Under the pieces are notes generated by a model. The model did no database searches. It was not told where the DNA came from and saw nothing but the letters and a program-made list of their open reading frames with translations. The position numbers and the translations under genes are program-made. A DNA stretch of 64,000 nucleotides, taken from NCBI GenBank assembly GCA_951230915.1, contig OX579641.1:310001-374000 (forward strand), in the 5' to 3' direction. Each line of letters begins with the position of its first letter. Position 1 is the stretch's first letter. Below are positions 23,512 through 36,170 of this stretch, piece after piece. Source of the DNA: Antitrichia curtipendula. Lineage: Eukaryota; Streptophyta; Bryopsida; Hypnales; Leucodontaceae.

Positions 23512-23849
23512 CATCGGGGGATCTCACGATGGCACAGGAGGACCCGGTCGTCATTGGGCAAGACGGTCAGTCACCTAGCCCTGCACTTGGCTGCACGCTG
23601 GAGCTTTCCGGCATACATGAAGAGGTGAATCAGTTGAGGACTGGAGAGTCTGAGCTGCTATCGAGTCCTGCAAGTGAGACGCGGATCCCAGGGAAGGAGG
23701 AATCAGAACTTGCAACCGGCACTTTGGTATCGGGTGAGATGCTAAAGGAGACACCGGTTATCTCCCATGATTATGTTACTTCTAGATGCAAGGGGAAGGG
23801 TATAGAGACGGTGGAGGAGAACCTTCCTTCATCGGGGGATCCCACGATA
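23512..23849. repeat. Palindrome family A copies translated within the accessory protein
   Basis: CATCGGGGGATCTCACGATG at 23512 and CATCGGGGGATCCCACGATA at 23830 are in the disordered linker exon and are read as PSSGDLTM and PSSGDPTI. Both use the GGGGG half-site variant and the same reading frame. The exonic copy in the DUF7869-type gene uses the same variant. Confidence 0.85.
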
Positions 23850-25076
23850 GTGCCTTTGGAAAAGCGCGTGCAGGTGGACATGAGTGTTGACGTTCGAAGG
23901 GATGCTATGACGGATTTGGACTTATTCAGTCCGTACCAGGTAGGGACTCGTCGAGGCTTGAGGAGGCATCTGTAGTAAACATCGCCCTCAAGGCAGCAGG
24001 TGAGGTTGCTCGAGAAAGCGATACAGGTGTGGACATGGGGTTTTTGGATGCTTTGCCCTTAGATGGGGCAGAGGTTCTGAAGGTCAGCAATTTTGATGTG
24101 TTCAAGGAGTTATGTCATTTCTCGAGTCTAAATTCATACCCCAATCGACGACTAGATAATCCGAAGTCAAAGCATCTGGAAGCCATAAGGCAAGCAAATC
24201 GTTTCATATACGAAGAGGTGTTTAACTGGAATCTTGAACAGGGGGCGCCGTCACAAGATGCTTTGAAAGTACCGGAGAGCGATGCGCCGAAGCAAAGGGG
24301 AAATGAGACGGAAGACGTCATAGGTGCTTGAGTGCTCTACTATTTCATTGTATCATATTTTGTTTTAAAGCTATGTCTCCTGAATTGACTCTAACTACAT
24401 GTTTCTTTTGTCTTTTGCAGAGCTTGGAATGCCTTCCTTGCCTGTGGCGAGTTCATCGAGAGAGGTAGTTTTTAGACGATACTCTGTGGTCCTTGACCTC
24501 AATGGGCTTCTTCTTCACAGATCCTTTGATGATCGTAATCGACGCAAGAATGTACCCCGTCCGGGTGTTGTAGAGTTCCTTGACTGGTTGCGTAGACATG
24601 CAGCCGTTGCGTTCTGGAGCAGCGCTTTGAGCCGGAATGTGAGGTCTCTACTGGATACCCTTCTGCAGCCCACCTCATTTAAAGCAGCGGACGTCATTGT
24701 TCTCTTGTAGGAGGATTGCAGGGTGTCGTCCTTTAGAGACTGCAACAATCTGGATAGGCCCTACTTCCTGAAGGATCTGACCACCTTCGCCACAATCGCG
24801 AATTTAAATTCCTTAGACAATGTTCTTCTAATTGATGACAGTCCGATTAAGAACCTCCTGAATGATCCATGCACTGTTGTTCATCCGAAAACATGGGCCG
24901 GTGATCTGAAGGACTACTTCTTGGAGGGGCAATTGAAGCCATGGCTTCAGGATCTGTTTCAGTCAAACGAGAGTGTCGTCTCCTACGTCTTGAACCATCC
25001 ACTTCCGGGTGGTCAGAGGTCGGAGATTAAGTTTTCCAGGCTGGCGAAGAATATTCTGGGCGGAATTCCTAAATAG

Positions 25077-27559
25077 GGCTGTTTTTTCATACTCGGTAGG
25101 CGTTATCAGGAGATCTCACGATGATATCTGGGACTTCTTTATAAGTAGAGATAGTGGGTGTCACAATATTGGTAGAACAGACTATAATCATAGTAAATGT
25201 ATCTTCTGTAACTAACTTCGACGCTTATGTTCATAACAGAGAAACTGGTTGACCTTATAAATTTACTTGTAATCTTCATAGTAATGCGATCATCATGATA
25301 TCTCACGATGCTTTCTTTTACTTCAGTGTTGTTGTAGTTGAATACCAAGCTGTTCTTGTTCTCTCTTTAAAGTACTCTATTTTCCGTCCCTTCTGGGAGT
25401 TACTGTTTTCTAATGTCTGTAATCGTTATGATGGGAATTTCCAGTGAATTCGCTAATGTGGTTGTTTATTTCTTAGTATGGCCGTCTGTTTTCCATGATC
25501 CTGTAATATGTAAATTATAATCCTTCGGGCAGACTCAGTTCATTAAATTTGCGTAGTTTTAGGATTTTCTCGGAAGAGATGTAGATGTCTGATTTGTCTC
25601 ACAAATGCTCTCCGTTTTATGAGTCCTTCATTATGTTTTTGTCAGATACTTCATTTACGCTCTCGGTATTCTATTACCCCTCTATCTTCTTTGGAATAAT
25701 TTTAATCGTATTTGAATTGTGGTAAGTTGGGGCCCCTAGCCTTCCCACTGCTGATTCTTCATCAGGAGATCTCCCGTTACATGATTCCTTATACATGTCA
25801 TATCTTTATTCTGAGTGCGTATGGTATCATTGTCTTGTTTCTTATTTCTTTCGCTTAGAATTCGTTCTTACAATATATATATTTTTTTCTTACCAACTTA
25901 TTCGTCCATCAGTAATATGGACACTGGTTCAGTTTGCTTCTACATAAACTCTTTGGATGTTTTTTTGTAATAAGCTCGTCCATTACCTCATCCGGAGATC
26001 TCCTGATGTTCGATAATTTTGCTTTTCGGGTACGGGTGTATTACTCTTTTACAGTCTGCATCACGGAATTTCACGATACAAATCTTCATGGTTTACCTCG
26101 GTCCGAATTCTTTTCCTCTGAGTCTACCACCACATGTGGAGGTAGTTTTTTAGTTCATTTTAGTTTATGAATGATCTACATTCTCCATAAGCAGTTCACT
26201 TAAGAATGGAGCCCTACTTCTCTCGATCATCTCGGAATTACTTTGAACCGATGGGAGCATAATTACACAAGTCTCACATTTTTCCCAAAGCTTCTGGGGG
26301 TCGTCGGAAGTACGAATTGTTTTCTGCGTTCTTCTTTATAATTTTATTAGTAAATCGGAATGCTTGATTACTGCAGTTCATGGAACACTGATCCCTTGTT
26401 CGGGTATGCTACAGACAGTTTCATAGGATATATTCCATCAGGAGATCTCTCGATAATTAAGGTCACATTTCCTTTCATTATAGGTATTGTGTCCTTGACT
26501 GTGGGCGGGTGTTGTTCTCTGCAAGCGGTGGTGATCCTGGTACTCACGGGTGCTCTCTGCAGTGGCGATTCTCCTTCGGATCTCCAGATTAATGTGAAGA
26601 CATTATCACGCTTCGAGGCGTTCATTAGTCTTCTGCTGACAACGACTTCCGTTTTCCTCTGGTCGAATATGCATTGGTCGTCATTGAAAGAGATTCTTGC
26701 ACGTTTTCTTCCACAAAAACTTATTTCGAGGTTATGGCGGATAATTTGTGGATGTGATTTTCATTGCAAGTTGCAACTCCATCATCCTCATTGTCGACAT
26801 GTATTGAAGACCCTCGTTAGTGATCCTCATGCCAGGGAGGTACTTAGGAATCGAACGGTTCATTTCCTTGATATAGATCCTATGAACATGCGGATGCATT
26901 TAATCCCCCCGGTCGTACATGTTAGAGATGACCCCAATAGCTTGTACAGTAGACTCTGAAATGCAAGCTAATTTCATATTCATTTCAGAGGCGCACGCCT
27001 AAGTATGCTTTGGTGTATCTTTACGAATGAATTATGGTGATTTCACCTTACTTCACTATACAATTGTCTCTATTTTGTAGAAATCTCTCTATTTGCATGC
27101 ATTGAACATGTCATCCTATATGCCTGTATAATGCTATGGGAATTTCATCTGGAGATCTCTTGATCTCCAATTCCCAATTTCAGTGATGGATTTCATACCT
27201 CCATTTTGTTGTGGATCTCAATGCTTCTAACGAAATAAACATGTAGACATGTTAGCATTTGAATTCACAATATTTACACATGGTCTACAATTTCCAGAAG
27301 TAAATTTGTGGACAAGTATTTCAATCTCTACATCATGAAATCCCTAGATGATGGATTTGTTTCAATGAATAAAACAGCAAAAAACGCACCCTAAACGCTT
27401 ACAATGCCAAAGCGCGTTCTGTTATATGGCTTTTAATATACATATGTGCTCAATTACCTATTATCCTAGCTACTTTCAACATCATGACGGTGATTTTTTC
27501 CATAATGTCGGTTGTAATCATCATAGGATATCTTCCAAAAAGTCCGAAATTGGGCCCAA
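25077..27559 (+). other. Right subterminal region of element A, with one unassigned open frame
   Basis: The region is AT-rich and holds six palindromes. One open frame of 199 codons, 26360-26959, contains hydrophobic segments (IIKVTFPFIIGIVSLTVGG; VVILVLTGALC) and then a Cys/His-rich stretch (CGCDFHCKLQLHHPHCRH). I do not recognise it and cannot say whether it is expressed. Confidence 0.4.
25104..27165. repeat. Palindrome family A, right-end series (6 copies)
   Basis: Copies start at 25104, 25291, 25760, 25989, 26436 and 27146. They become more degenerate toward the right terminus, and a very weak one lies near 27333. They mirror the left-end cluster at 1082-2352, so both subterminal regions of element A carry these sites. 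The one at 26436 falls inside the open frame 26360-26959 and reads as IPSGDLSI. Confidence 0.8.
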
Positions 27560-27589
27560 AGTCCAAAAGTAGTTAAATAGGGCATCATG
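27560..27589 (-). repeat. Right terminal inverted repeat of element A
   Basis: This is the partner of 1000-1029. Just inside it, AGTCCGAAATTGGGCCC at 27541-27557 makes a local foldback with the repeat. The left side has a similar but not identical AGTCC arrangement at 1036-1040. Confidence 0.7.
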
Positions 27590-29286
27590 ATGGAAGGAAG
27601 ACCAAATTCTATATTACAAAATTTTTACCTTACATTTGTGTCTTTATGTAGCAATTGCGAAATACATATACTCTTCTAAGTACAAAAGTGTAGTCTTCCC
27701 ATAAAACTGCCACATACTAAACCTGAAAAAGTACAAACTATATACTATATACGATAACAACAATCAGGCATAGTCCGATAGTGAGGTGCCTTCACTACAA
27801 GAAAATGGCCTGGTTTGCGACTAGGAAAAAATGACTGGCTGTCCGGAACAACTAAGAAATGACTGGACACTTTGTAATTGCACCGGCGGACCTCCTTTTT
27901 CAACATTTCCGTCATTTTGTAGTCACCATTGCGACTGTCGAATGTACAATTCGGGGGGTGCAGTTTTCATCCAATACTTTTCATTGTTTGAGACTGAGAC
28001 TATATGACGTAGATGGAGGCAACAACGGCCCAGTCACTAACGAGTTGGACGCTGTCATTTCTTGTAACTGCACTGACTGAGAAGTGACTGCAAAATGACT
28101 ATAAAAAGACAATGGAGCATCCTCTTTTCTTTATCGGCTTCTTCATGGAAAAAGATAAAAAAATTGTGGACATTGTATGGCAGTGCAGAAAAAAACTTTA
28201 TTGGTGACTCGACAGTAGACATTTGCGGCACTGCAGAATGAGTGAAGCGTGACTACCTACGTCTTCAAAGGTATATACTTAGGTAAAAGCTACTTACACT
28301 GAGCACAATACTGCACGTCCATGCATGAAAGCTATCTATTTTGAAGGTGGCCTTCCCTTTTGCGGGGTACACAACACTTTCTCATGTCCGGGTTGACGTA
28401 TGTTGTCTTAAGAAAGTATACTGAAAATGCAGTAAGTATTTATCAACGTTTTTGGCACTTTCATTTACAACATTCATGTGCCACACTTGAAGTTTTGCTC
28501 TAACATGGGATGAATGTGCTTAGTACCATCACAACATGTCTATCACTTGTGTAGAAAACAAGGCCACACCTTGCAAAAATGCTTAACTTTAATTGGAGTG
28601 CACTTGTACGCTCTGGTTACTGAATGCTCTAAAGCTTTGAATACAAGGGACGCGGCCTCAAAATCGTGGTGCTCGGTACAATGGCTTACATGCACAGTCG
28701 TATTCCATGCATAGGTATGTTGCAACTCCGGTGCCATTGGAAAAAACTGAATTCTGACTGTTGACAATCATTAAGAAGTCATCATGTAGTGGATCTGTAG
28801 TACAGATTATCTTGAACTTTGTCCTTCACTGTTTTCTTCTCAAACAGCCTAACAGACTCTCTCAACAATTTCACTACATGAATGCCTTCGAGCCCAGAGA
28901 ATCATGGCAAATGAAGATCACTAGAGATCCATTCATGTCACTGGTAATCTTCTGGAGCTAATAAATTCTCTTCCACTGATAGCTCAATGGCTCCCACTAA
29001 ATTAGTTGTCTTTATTGGAATTGGCCATCCTTGTGGAGCTGTCAACCCCATTGTCTCCTGTGTAGTGGTGATGAAGGCGTCCATGCAATCTACTACCTCA
29101 CGCCGGGCTCTTGCTTCTTTGCGTAATACAACTTTCCATCCGTTTGTCAGCAACATCGGAGAAAAAAACTTGTGTAGCTTGACTTGGAAAAATAAATGGT
29201 TCAGCTAAGCAAGGCAATTTATGGCAGAAGTTGACCATAAGAAAGCTTGAGTCATCCCTCAGGTATGTAGGGTTCCCTCGATTGTC

Positions 29287-32200
29287 TTAGGGCTTCACCC
29301 ACTCGCAGCGCAAAAGAATGATCTCTGTATGTAGTGCGCCATAATCCAACTTCAATATGTCCTTCAGGACTCCAACATAGTTTATTGACAAATTGGCTGC
29401 ACCCCCGGAAGGCAAATCAAACATGGAAGCCACACCGCTGTTGTAACTTACTAATCGGATGGTTGTCTCATCTTCCACTCGGAAGTGGTTACCAAATGTA
29501 GTGATTCTTGAATAACAAGTTGCTCTTTGTGAAGGCTTTGTACTCATCAACAAGCGGTCCATGTCCTTAGGGTTTCTAAAATCCAAATCAGAATCTCGTA
29601 CAACGCCAACGATCCATTCTGCAAATGGCACAGTGGATGGATTTACACACTCTTCCTTGCTCCACCTCCTGTTTCCATGTAATTTGAATGTTCATTAGTA
29701 CGATGGGATACACATGCATCCAGTACTACTGGTTTATGACTTTTGCGTGACTGGACATAGTCATGACTTATTCACATGAAAGTAGCAAATCGTGTATATG
29801 ACTCACAATTAAGTGGACCACATCTTCTATGCTATTGCGAAGCCCTCTATGCCTACTGCTTTGGCACAAAATGCGGCTGACATCATTTACAAGATGTCCA
29901 GACGATTTTCGATTCAAATAAAAGGAAAACATTCATGAAAGCTGAGAACACTTACACATACAAGTCTTGCATAACGGAGGCATTTGTCAATACGTATTGG
30001 TGGGCTACATCTCTTAATTCAGGAGTCATCATGTAGGGCTTCCCTGCACCTTGTAGCACATCCTCAGCGTCACTGTACTCTTCATCTTCATCCCATACAC
30101 GTCGTGAAGTGGCCTCAAATCCACGCAGGTACTCCATCACAAAGCCAACGCATTCGTCTTTCGAGTATCCCTCTGCCATATAGGCTTCAGGGCGCGCCAA
30201 ATTTCGGACGTAGCTTTTTAAGACTTTCATGTACCATTCCACAGGATACATCCACCTTGCAGTCACGGGTCTACATAGGTCTAGCTCTTTTGCCAAATGG
30301 TAGGGCAAATGTGTCATTATGTCAAAAAATGAAGGTGGAAATTCAGCCTCCAACAATGCCATACTCTCTGCCACATCAGCCTCTAGAGATCGAAAGTCTG
30401 CAGGGTTATAGACCTTTGTGCACAAGCGCCTAAATACCTTGCACATTCTCATAATAGCCATACGTAGCCTAGGTTGCATCAGTCTACGAAGTGCTAGTGG
30501 CAACAACTACTGCATGAGCATGTGGTAATCGTGAGACTTCAAGCCTCCAAAATTCTTCTTCCGCATGCACTTACCTAAGTCAGAAGAATACCCACTTGGT
30601 GTCTTCAATGACTCGATGCAACTCACAAACTTCTCAAACTCATCATCTGTTAGAACGTATGGTGCTATCGGCTTCAACATCTTGCCCGGCTTACATGGAT
30701 TTGGAGTTAGCCATAGGTGCTTCTTCAGATTCCGCCTCTGCAAATCTCTTCTCACCTTCATCGTATCCTTTTTTCCTGTTATGGTCTTCAAGAAGTTCTT
30801 TGCCAAGTTCATTTCGCAGTGCATTAGGTCCAGTGTGTAATGAATGAGAAGATACTGCCAAATTCATGTGAGGGAGACACTCAGTGAACCACATGGTATA
30901 TGAGAGCATGGCGGACTTCACAAGTGCCCTATACTGATAGTGGATACCATTCAACAATGTCAGCTTTATCCTCCTATGACAAGGAAATCATTACAGTCAT
31001 TCTAAGTCACTTTTTCTTTGATTGTCCTCACCAGTGACTTCTATAAGACTGAATACTGACTTCTTCGTCACTTTCTAATGACTTCATATTGACATGCGCA
31101 TCTATCTCATTCAACAGAGGCAAAAAAAAGTGTGTGTCACCTTCCAATAAGGTAATCTATACAGACTGCTCAGTCGCTTCACGCCATGTTTTTTGGAGGG
31201 ATCACCCTTAGCACCTTCTCTATGTCCGGCAGCTTTCCAAGCCTCATACTCCTCTGTATATTGCATTTGCTCTTCCACACTCACTGCACGTGGTTTAGGC
31301 CGAGTTTCGATGGAACCATTAAAGTGCTCTTTCATAGCTTCTGATCTGTAAGGATGATCTTTGGCTAACCAACGCCTTGTCCCTCCATACGTGCACTTTC
31401 CAAGCTCAATGGAATGCTCAGTGCCTAAATCTTCACCGCACCACAAACAAGCGGCATAACCTTGATGAGAAAATCCTCCTACTGTGCCATATCTCAGGAA
31501 GTCATGAATCGTCCAAAGCAACATTGCTAGTAGCTGAAATGACCGGGCGCCAACATCCTTTGTAATGTCATAGGCTGGGATTCCACTCCACAATTCTAGC
31601 AACTCGTCCACAAGGGGCTCCAAGTATACATCAAAAACATCAGAAGTTACAGATTCCCTCCCAGGTATTAGCAACGACAAAAGAACAAAGAACTTTTTAG
31701 TGGTCAACCATGGTGGCACATTGTAATTCAATAAGAGAACCAGCCAAGTGGACCATGAGGACCGGTTTTGCTTAAAAGGATTGACTCTGTCAACTGCTAG
31801 AGCAAAGTGAGTATTGCGTGCATTTGAAGAAAAAGTAAAAAAAAGTTGTCATGGAAGTGCTGCCAAGCCTTCGAGTTGCACGGGTGCCTAACAAGTCCAT
31901 CTCCACCATCTTGGTTGCTTTGATTCTTCGAGTGCCACACCATGAGCTTTGAAATTGCAGGGCTCCGAAACATTCTCTATAATCGTGGAATAAGTGGAAA
32001 GTGTCGAAACACCTTCAATGGAAAGCACCGCCGCTCTTCGTCTTGGAATCTACGGCCACCACACTTAGGACAGCGTAGTGTATTCTCGTGTTCCCTACGG
32101 AATAGGACACATCCTCTCTCGCAAGCATGTATGGTATTGTATGTCAAACCCAATTTTGTGGTGAGGGACTTTGCGGCATGGTACGTTCTTGGCAACATGT

Positions 32201-32917
32201 TTCCTTCTGGTAGAAGATGGAGGTGCAGAAGGAGAAAAAGTTCGTTGGCACATGTGTTGCTCATTGCGTGGACAGTGTACAAATTCATAAGAAGCACGAT
32301 CGCTGCCAACTTGCTGGACTTGCAGCCCTCGTACAGTACTTGTATAGACTCCCGCAGTGCTTGTGCATCGAAGTTGATGTCCTGTCCGCCTCCATCCATG
32401 GTCATGGCGCCACATTTGCCAGGGTCGGCGACGTCCTCTTCAACTTCTTGCGTGCAATCTTTATGAATGGAATCTGCAGTTCCGAAGGCGTCAGCCACCT
32501 CCCCTTGAACTCTGTTTGCTAAACTTTCTAGGTTGTCCATTTCTAGTGAGGCTTGCTGGATCATGCCAATAGTATCAACATCTGCATCCATTTGCACAAC
32601 TCTCCCTCCATTTGCAGCGCTCCCTCCTTAGTAGGTCTTCAAAATTCTCTTTCCCATTCTTCATCGGATAAGTCCCGGGTGCCTGGTTCTCTCCAAATCC
32701 TTGAGCCCGGATCTCGACCATTCCGGATTAGGTAGTCGCGGATTAATAATCTCCTACGGCCCCGACATTGAGTGCATGGGCAATGTAGTTTATTCACATT
32801 GTATTCCGTCGCCCTCTGCAACTCATGAATCCAGAGACGATCGTTGCACAAGGACTGTCTTTGCAAGTCGGACAGAGGTAGTCTTTCTAGAATCATCCTA
32901 TCTGTGAATTCCTGCAA
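29287..32917 (-). pseudogene. tnp2: CACTA transposase (TNP2 type), interrupted
   Basis: Segments in order on minus: 32917-32639 is the transposase-associated domain (LHCPCTQCRG). 32597-31977 and onward carries GLTYNTIHACERGCVLFR and CPKCGGRRF. About 31840-31111 carries FALAVDRVNPFKQN, NYNVPPWL and MLLWTIHDFLRYG. About 30850-29952 carries GLKSHDYHMLM, then the DUF4218-type FPPSFFDIMTHLPYHL and RWMYPVEWYMKVLKSYVRN. 29631-29287 is the DUF4216-type end (NYVGVLKDILKLDYG). TAG stops at 31977-31979 and 30507-30509 both stand where the family has Gln (PRLQR; LMQQLLP). A frameshift lies in a poly-T run near 31845. The coding pattern is otherwise well kept, so this is a recently dead or stop-suppressed autonomous copy. 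Confidence 0.85.
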
Positions 32918-32940
32918 CTTCTTTTCCTTAGACGTTGCAT

Positions 32941-35690
32941 TTATTTAAAATAAAAAAGTGAAAATGTGACACGGAAATGACCAGTAAGCATTCAAGAGTA
33001 ACAGGGATTAAGAAGAACTTGGATGCACTTCAGCATGACTTTTCTAACTAGAAAATGACTTTAACGCAACAGGTGTGATTTCTTCATGACTGAAATATGT
33101 CTTGCGGGAATAAGGCATCACTACCATATGTCTAAGCAATTGAAGGTTCCGCCATGCGCCTCATACATGCACAGGAAAATTGAAGATACCACTGTCTACT
33201 GTACGTGAAATCATTCCTTTTTTTCCTTATGTTTAATTATGAATATGAGATCTGAAAAGAACACATGCGTTCCCGCCACTCAAATAACATGCATGTAGGC
33301 TATCTAGCTAACCAGAAAGAATATAGCAACAAACTGAATGCGTTTCATTTTATACTTAGGACTTGGCTTTTTTTTTGGATTGCTATGGAAGTGACTACAC
33401 TAGCAAGTCAATGTCACAGCCCCATTGACCACTTGGTTTCACAATTTCAGCATGAGTACATGACTACAACATACGAACGCTAAAGTTCTTCAGAAGCACA
33501 TGCTGACATGCCAAATTGAACTTACAAACTCCCAACTGTTGGAAGGGGTTCCGGATTTTGTCTTACTCCATCTCTATAATGGATGACTTACAAAAACTTA
33601 TATGCAAGGAGTCAACCATTTTTCCATCAGGAAATGCTGGATGTAGAGTTTTACAAAACCATTCTTCGCATAGACGTGCAAGAAGACTTACTTTTGTAAA
33701 GAAGTACTTGAATTCACAGTGTGACGCTTCTCAGTAGACCATCAGATGCTGTGAGGACCAACTGTATCCTCGTACCTTACAAAACAACATCCACTGTGTT
33801 AAAATGATTGATTGTATTTCTATGCTCCTGCAAACTTGTCTTCATTGCTTATGCAAATCATTTCCAAGGTCTCCATTGCATAATTTGTCCACTTCCCAGA
33901 GAGTAGCGACACGCATTCACCTATTTGTACGTAGACATGCACACAAGTCCAAAAAAGGATTATATAATGACAGTACTGTAAATTAATGGAATTTGACAAT
34001 ATAGAGTTCACTGAGTCCACGAGACTAGTCCAAATTGTAAAAAAGTTGGAATTCCTTGTTGAGAGAGGGACGCCAGCTATAATGCCATCATTTTCGGCTG
34101 ACATGCAGAGGACTTCACATTGATGGCAGGTATGAAGTTCAAGTTCATGCCGCCACTTATCGTGAACCACTTGAAGCACACCACCTATTTCAAAATCTAG
34201 TACTCGAGGAACTCCTCAGACAGTAGCATACAAATACCAAACAATTACATGATATTGGACTTCTTCAATATACACGTCAACTTGAACAGGCCCTTCAGAA
34301 GTCATTTCTGCCTCTTCCACTTTCCTAAGCAACAGAAGAATGACTGATTCTAGTCATTGTTCAGTCGTGAGGTTCAATTTGCGACTTTCATGCAACTCTA
34401 GAAAGTCATGTCCTACATGTGAACTTCAGGAAACGCAGTTCTAACCTGCCTAAACCACGGAAATGAAATCCGCGGCTTCAGGTAAGGTCCACTAATCCAG
34501 AACTTGAATTGTAGGACCTCAACGGAATCAAAACCACGTCATTGATTATTGGAGATGATGGGACGTGAATGATAACAAAGATAGTTTTTGGATTCTGAGG
34601 CACCGTGCTCTCTAATCTGAATTGAAACAAGTCATTACTAATTGGGAGGTGGAGAATTTAATGCTAGGTCGCCAACTTCAACCTCCTTAATCATGCCACC
34701 ACCTTCCTTTGTGAAGTTTGTTACTTACCAAATGTGCAACACTTCCTTCATTGTCCAATGCAGTCCTTCATTCACTTAGGCAGGTAGATAAGCACAGGCA
34801 TGAGGCAGTCGTTGTTGATTTCCGAGTGACGTCAATTTCGTTGAGCTTCAGGAAGCGCAAGTATAGCAGCGGTTGTTGCTGCGCCAACATTCTTGTGAGT
34901 CGGGGAGGACTGAATTGTCGCAAGAAGGTACCAATTGTAGTGTCCAAGGATGGACTCAGGACTAGATAGCCCGCCTCACCCGAGAATGGAGTACGAGCTC
35001 CTCCGTGACAAAAAAGTTGCAGAAGTCTAGCAAGCGTTGGAACTTGCGCTGCGCTTGAAAGCCCAATGGTAAATACTGCGCTCCTTGCTACTTGGTACAC
35101 AGAAGGTCAATTGCTCCCGTATGTCTACAGTACTCTTCGCTTGCAAGCATGTGCATCTGTTTCTTTACTTCATTCGTCAATAGAGGGTATGCGTGAGGGC
35201 ACACATGTCCAGGACAAGTGAAGCAATCGTTGTGCTCAAGAACCATTTGCTGTATTTTTTTTTTGGTTGTTTGTATCTTCAATTGTGAGCGACAATGAAG
35301 TTGACAGCGCGCTAGGGGTTTGTTGTGGCTGCTCATTAAATTCGTAGCCGCCGTTGTCCTCGGGTCCTACGTAGTCATTTTGTACTCGCTATGTAGTCAT
35401 GTTGTAGTAATTCAAACCTTTTTGCGACTTCTTCAAAGTCACAAGGTAGTTGCTGTCCAGAAGCGCTGCAGTTAAAGCAAATACCTTGCAAAACGTTCCC
35501 CGTGTAGTGTAAAGTCTGTCTACGTGGAACCTTGAAGGTGTGGTTGGGTTATGGGTGGAGAACCCTAACTTCTGAATTGCTTGTTTTTGGTTTATTGTGC
35601 CTTGACCGAGCCTTCTTTTTAGCTTCTGTGCAAGAGTTATTGTACCTAGCAACTTGTTGTCTTGCTTTTGCCAATGCTGGTTTGCTTCTT
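32941..35690. other. Interior spacer of the CACTA element
   Basis: This lies between the divergent tnp2 and tnp1-like genes. It contains many AGTCAT/TGACTT words, as elsewhere in this element, and short open frames on both strands (for example 35336-35088 minus, with C-x2-C/H residues) that I cannot assign. Promoters for both genes would be expected here but no specific box is convincing. Confidence 0.5.
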
Positions 35691-36170
35691 TCCAAATTTC
35701 TGGTTCCTTCCGTTGTAGGGACGCGGACGAGGACAATAAGAAGAAGGCGGACGCGGCTACTTTAGGGAAGAAGGAGAAACCATCAAAGCGTAGGAAGATG
35801 ACAAGGCGGGGTTCGAGGACGCGGAGGGAGGAAGCAGAGAAGCGCAAGTCCTGGCGGAAGAGGACATCAAGAATCCGCCGACATGTCAAGCGGACACAAT
35901 TCTTCCTCTGAGGCCACGCAGTCCAATGAAGAGGCCATTGCAGTAGGTATGATGAATCTTGCAATAGTGTGTTTCCATGTTCAGCAGCAATCCAGCAAGG
36001 ACGCGGCTGCCGCAGGTACTTTGTTTTTACGCTCCCTTGATTTGGGCTTAGGGTTTGCAGGGGTCCAACTTCAGTTTTAGGTGGCGGCCAATCCGGACTC
36101 AATGCTTATCAACATTGTTGTTCTGTTCTTGAATGTTAGGAAATAAATGTGGCTGAACTAAAAGACCCAC

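Larger units (their letters stand above)
19380..25076 (+). pseudogene. Element A accessory protein: ParB-like, degenerate amino-MTase-like and FCP1/HAD-like domains
   Basis: Six exons with phase-consistent GT-AG junctions are readable: 19380-20700, 20966-22314, 22417-22656, 22755-23939, 23993-24323 and 24421-25076. The first holds basic KKKAKKRK and a ParB/sulfiredoxin-like core, FIIGGQHTVRAY, followed by LLLSWALNQN. The second and third hold a helical linker and GDLILVNINGGPEFTFLG. This lines up with the motif I region GDVVLDCNASTG of the element B protein, so I read it as a decayed methyltransferase fold. A long acidic/basic disordered stretch follows. The last exon is FCP1-like: VVLDLNGLLLHR, RPGVVEFLDWL, VAFWSSA, LLIDDSP. 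A one-base frameshift in a G run (about 21333) and an in-frame TAG (24708-24710) break it. Domain names come from motif reading only, and biochemical activity is unknown. Confidence 0.6.
1000..27589. mobile_element. Element A: giant DNA transposon with DUF7869-type transposase and ParB/MTase/FCP1-like cargo
   Basis: A perfect 30-bp inverted repeat lies at 1000-1029 and 27560-27589, reading inward CATGATGCCC...TTTTGGACT. Everything with the 20-bp palindrome family A lies between these two repeats, and the first and last copies sit just inside them. Inside are two divergently oriented multi-exon genes, a DUF7869-type gene on minus and a ParB/MTase/FCP1-like gene on plus. A Penelope-like retroelement (7702-14250) is inserted between them, so the element without it would be about 20 kb. 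I could not identify a convincing target-site duplication, so the exact outer boundary may be a few bases off. The alternative is two inverted copies of an unrelated short repeat. The matching extent of the palindromes argues against that. Confidence 0.6.

Noticed and set aside
1082..27165. Palindrome family A as a CRISPR array
   Set aside because: Spacing is irregular from about 20 to thousands of bases, copies lie in introns and exons, and the setting is a eukaryotic nuclear genome.
34930..34940. ATTGTAGTG as the right end of the CACTA element
   Set aside because: It lacks the preceding TTTTC, the following bases do not match CTT, and the tnp1-like gene lies beyond it.
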